Shown here: piece by piece, positions 63,784 through 64,000 of the stretch
How positions within the stretch are numbered: position 1 is the stretch's first letter
Layout of the letters: each line of letters begins with the position of its first letter
Assembly (NCBI RefSeq): GCF_009371975.2
Contig: NZ_VIKT02000005.1
Location: forward strand, 83,965 to 147,964
Length of the DNA: 64,000 bases
Origin: Microcella pacifica
GTDB lineage: Bacteria; Actinomycetota; Actinomycetes; Actinomycetales; Microbacteriaceae
Direction of reading: 5' to 3'
Notes under the pieces: generated by a model
Seen by the model: the letters and a program-made list of their open reading frames with translations, nothing else
What the model was told of the DNA's origin: nothing
The model's database searches: none
Made by a program: the position numbers and the translations under genes

Positions 63784-63844
63784 CGGAATCGGTTCGCGGC
63801 TCCGCCAGAGGCACTGCCCGACCGGTATCCTGGGGGAGCTGGAT

Positions 63845-63917
63845 GCCCCCGTAGCTCAGCGGATAGAGCAGGAGCCTTCTAATCTCTTGGTCGCAGGTTC
63901 GACTCCTGCCGGGGGCG
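63845..63917 (+). tRNA. tRNA-Arg (anticodon UCU)
   Basis: Acceptor arm GCCCCCG pairs with CGGGGGC; anticodon TCT lies in loop CTTCTAA; T arm GCAGGTTCGACTCCTGC. The anticodon stem has a C31-U39 mismatch and a G-U pair. CCA is not encoded. The 3' half is repeated downstream. Confidence 0.93.
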
Positions 63918-64000
63918 CGTAGAGCAGATCTCGCGGTGCCTTCTCATCTCTTGGTCGCAGGTTCGACTCCTGCCGGGGGCGCGTAGAGCAGATCTCGCGG
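63874..64000 (+). repeat. 64-bp tandem repeat of the tRNA-Arg 3' half
   Basis: Unit one (63874-63937) runs from the anticodon loop through the T arm and acceptor strand and 20 bp beyond. Unit two (63938-64000) is identical except for one base (A at 63881, C at 63945) and is cut off by the window end. Such 3'-half tRNA repeats are typical of integrase attachment sites. Confidence 0.9.

Overview
The window is high-GC actinobacterial chromosome, best matched to the family Microbacteriaceae. The grounds are a very strong GC third-position bias, a DUF222/HNH (13E12-type) gene, a DUF6412-yidC pair, clpS-DUF2017-metallopeptidase, FBP and DUF3097 genes, and many start codons lying 5-8 nt after a TAnnnT box, which implies leaderless transcripts. 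I cannot fix the genus. Almost all of it is ordinary housekeeping chromosome; the accessory part is about 2.3-22.9 kb.

Layout. 1-9.3 kb: gatC-gatA, an IS110 transposase, a DUF222/HNH gene, a DUF6498 membrane protein, gatB and two small membrane proteins. The usually compact gatCAB set is split here. 9.3-11.1 kb: a diverged, partial second copy of the gatB 3' end, cut by an IS256-family element with clear 27-bp inverted repeats and an 8-bp target duplication. 11.3-16.8 kb: four minus-strand genes of lower GC with the look of an uncharacterised defence operon. They are a small Cys/His protein, a protein kinase fused to a P-loop ATPase, an unrecognised Rossmann-like protein and a DruA-like DUF4338 protein; no DruE helicase is present. 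17.2-19.3 kb: a NERD-UvrD helicase. 20.1-22.9 kb: DUF6412-yidC and an AbiE type IV toxin-antitoxin pair with an inverted-repeat operator.

22.9-36 kb: small enzymes and conserved actinobacterial proteins (DUF1905, DUF1697, PfpI, isochorismatase-like, NYN-LOTUS, SDR, epimerase, FBP, YceI, methyltransferase), an AI-2E transporter broken by one in-frame stop, and a GntR-ABC operon with a near-perfect 28-bp palindrome over its promoter. 36-47.5 kb: DUF3097, CspA, a VIT1/Mbfa-like iron or manganese transporter, an M23 peptidase, an unclassified radical SAM protein and a YnjBCD-like ABC importer. 47.5-55 kb: a VTT protein, a CDP-alcohol phosphatidyltransferase, a flavin disulphide reductase, GNAT, GT2, and an overlapping terC-devS-devR-like operon whose sensor carries the predicted haem-ligand His.

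55-64 kb: a TPP riboswitch controls a YkoE / fused YkoD-YkoC ECF importer for a thiamine precursor. Then come a D,D-carboxypeptidase-like protein without its catalytic Ser, a metallopeptidase, DUF2017, clpS, tRNA-His, orn, an SGNH hydrolase, a thioredoxin-like protein overlapping a potassium channel, and tRNA-Arg(UCU). The 3' half of that tRNA starts a 64-bp tandem repeat that runs off the end of the window, a likely integration scar or att array.

The best candidate for an undescribed system is the four-gene cluster at 11.3-16.8 kb.
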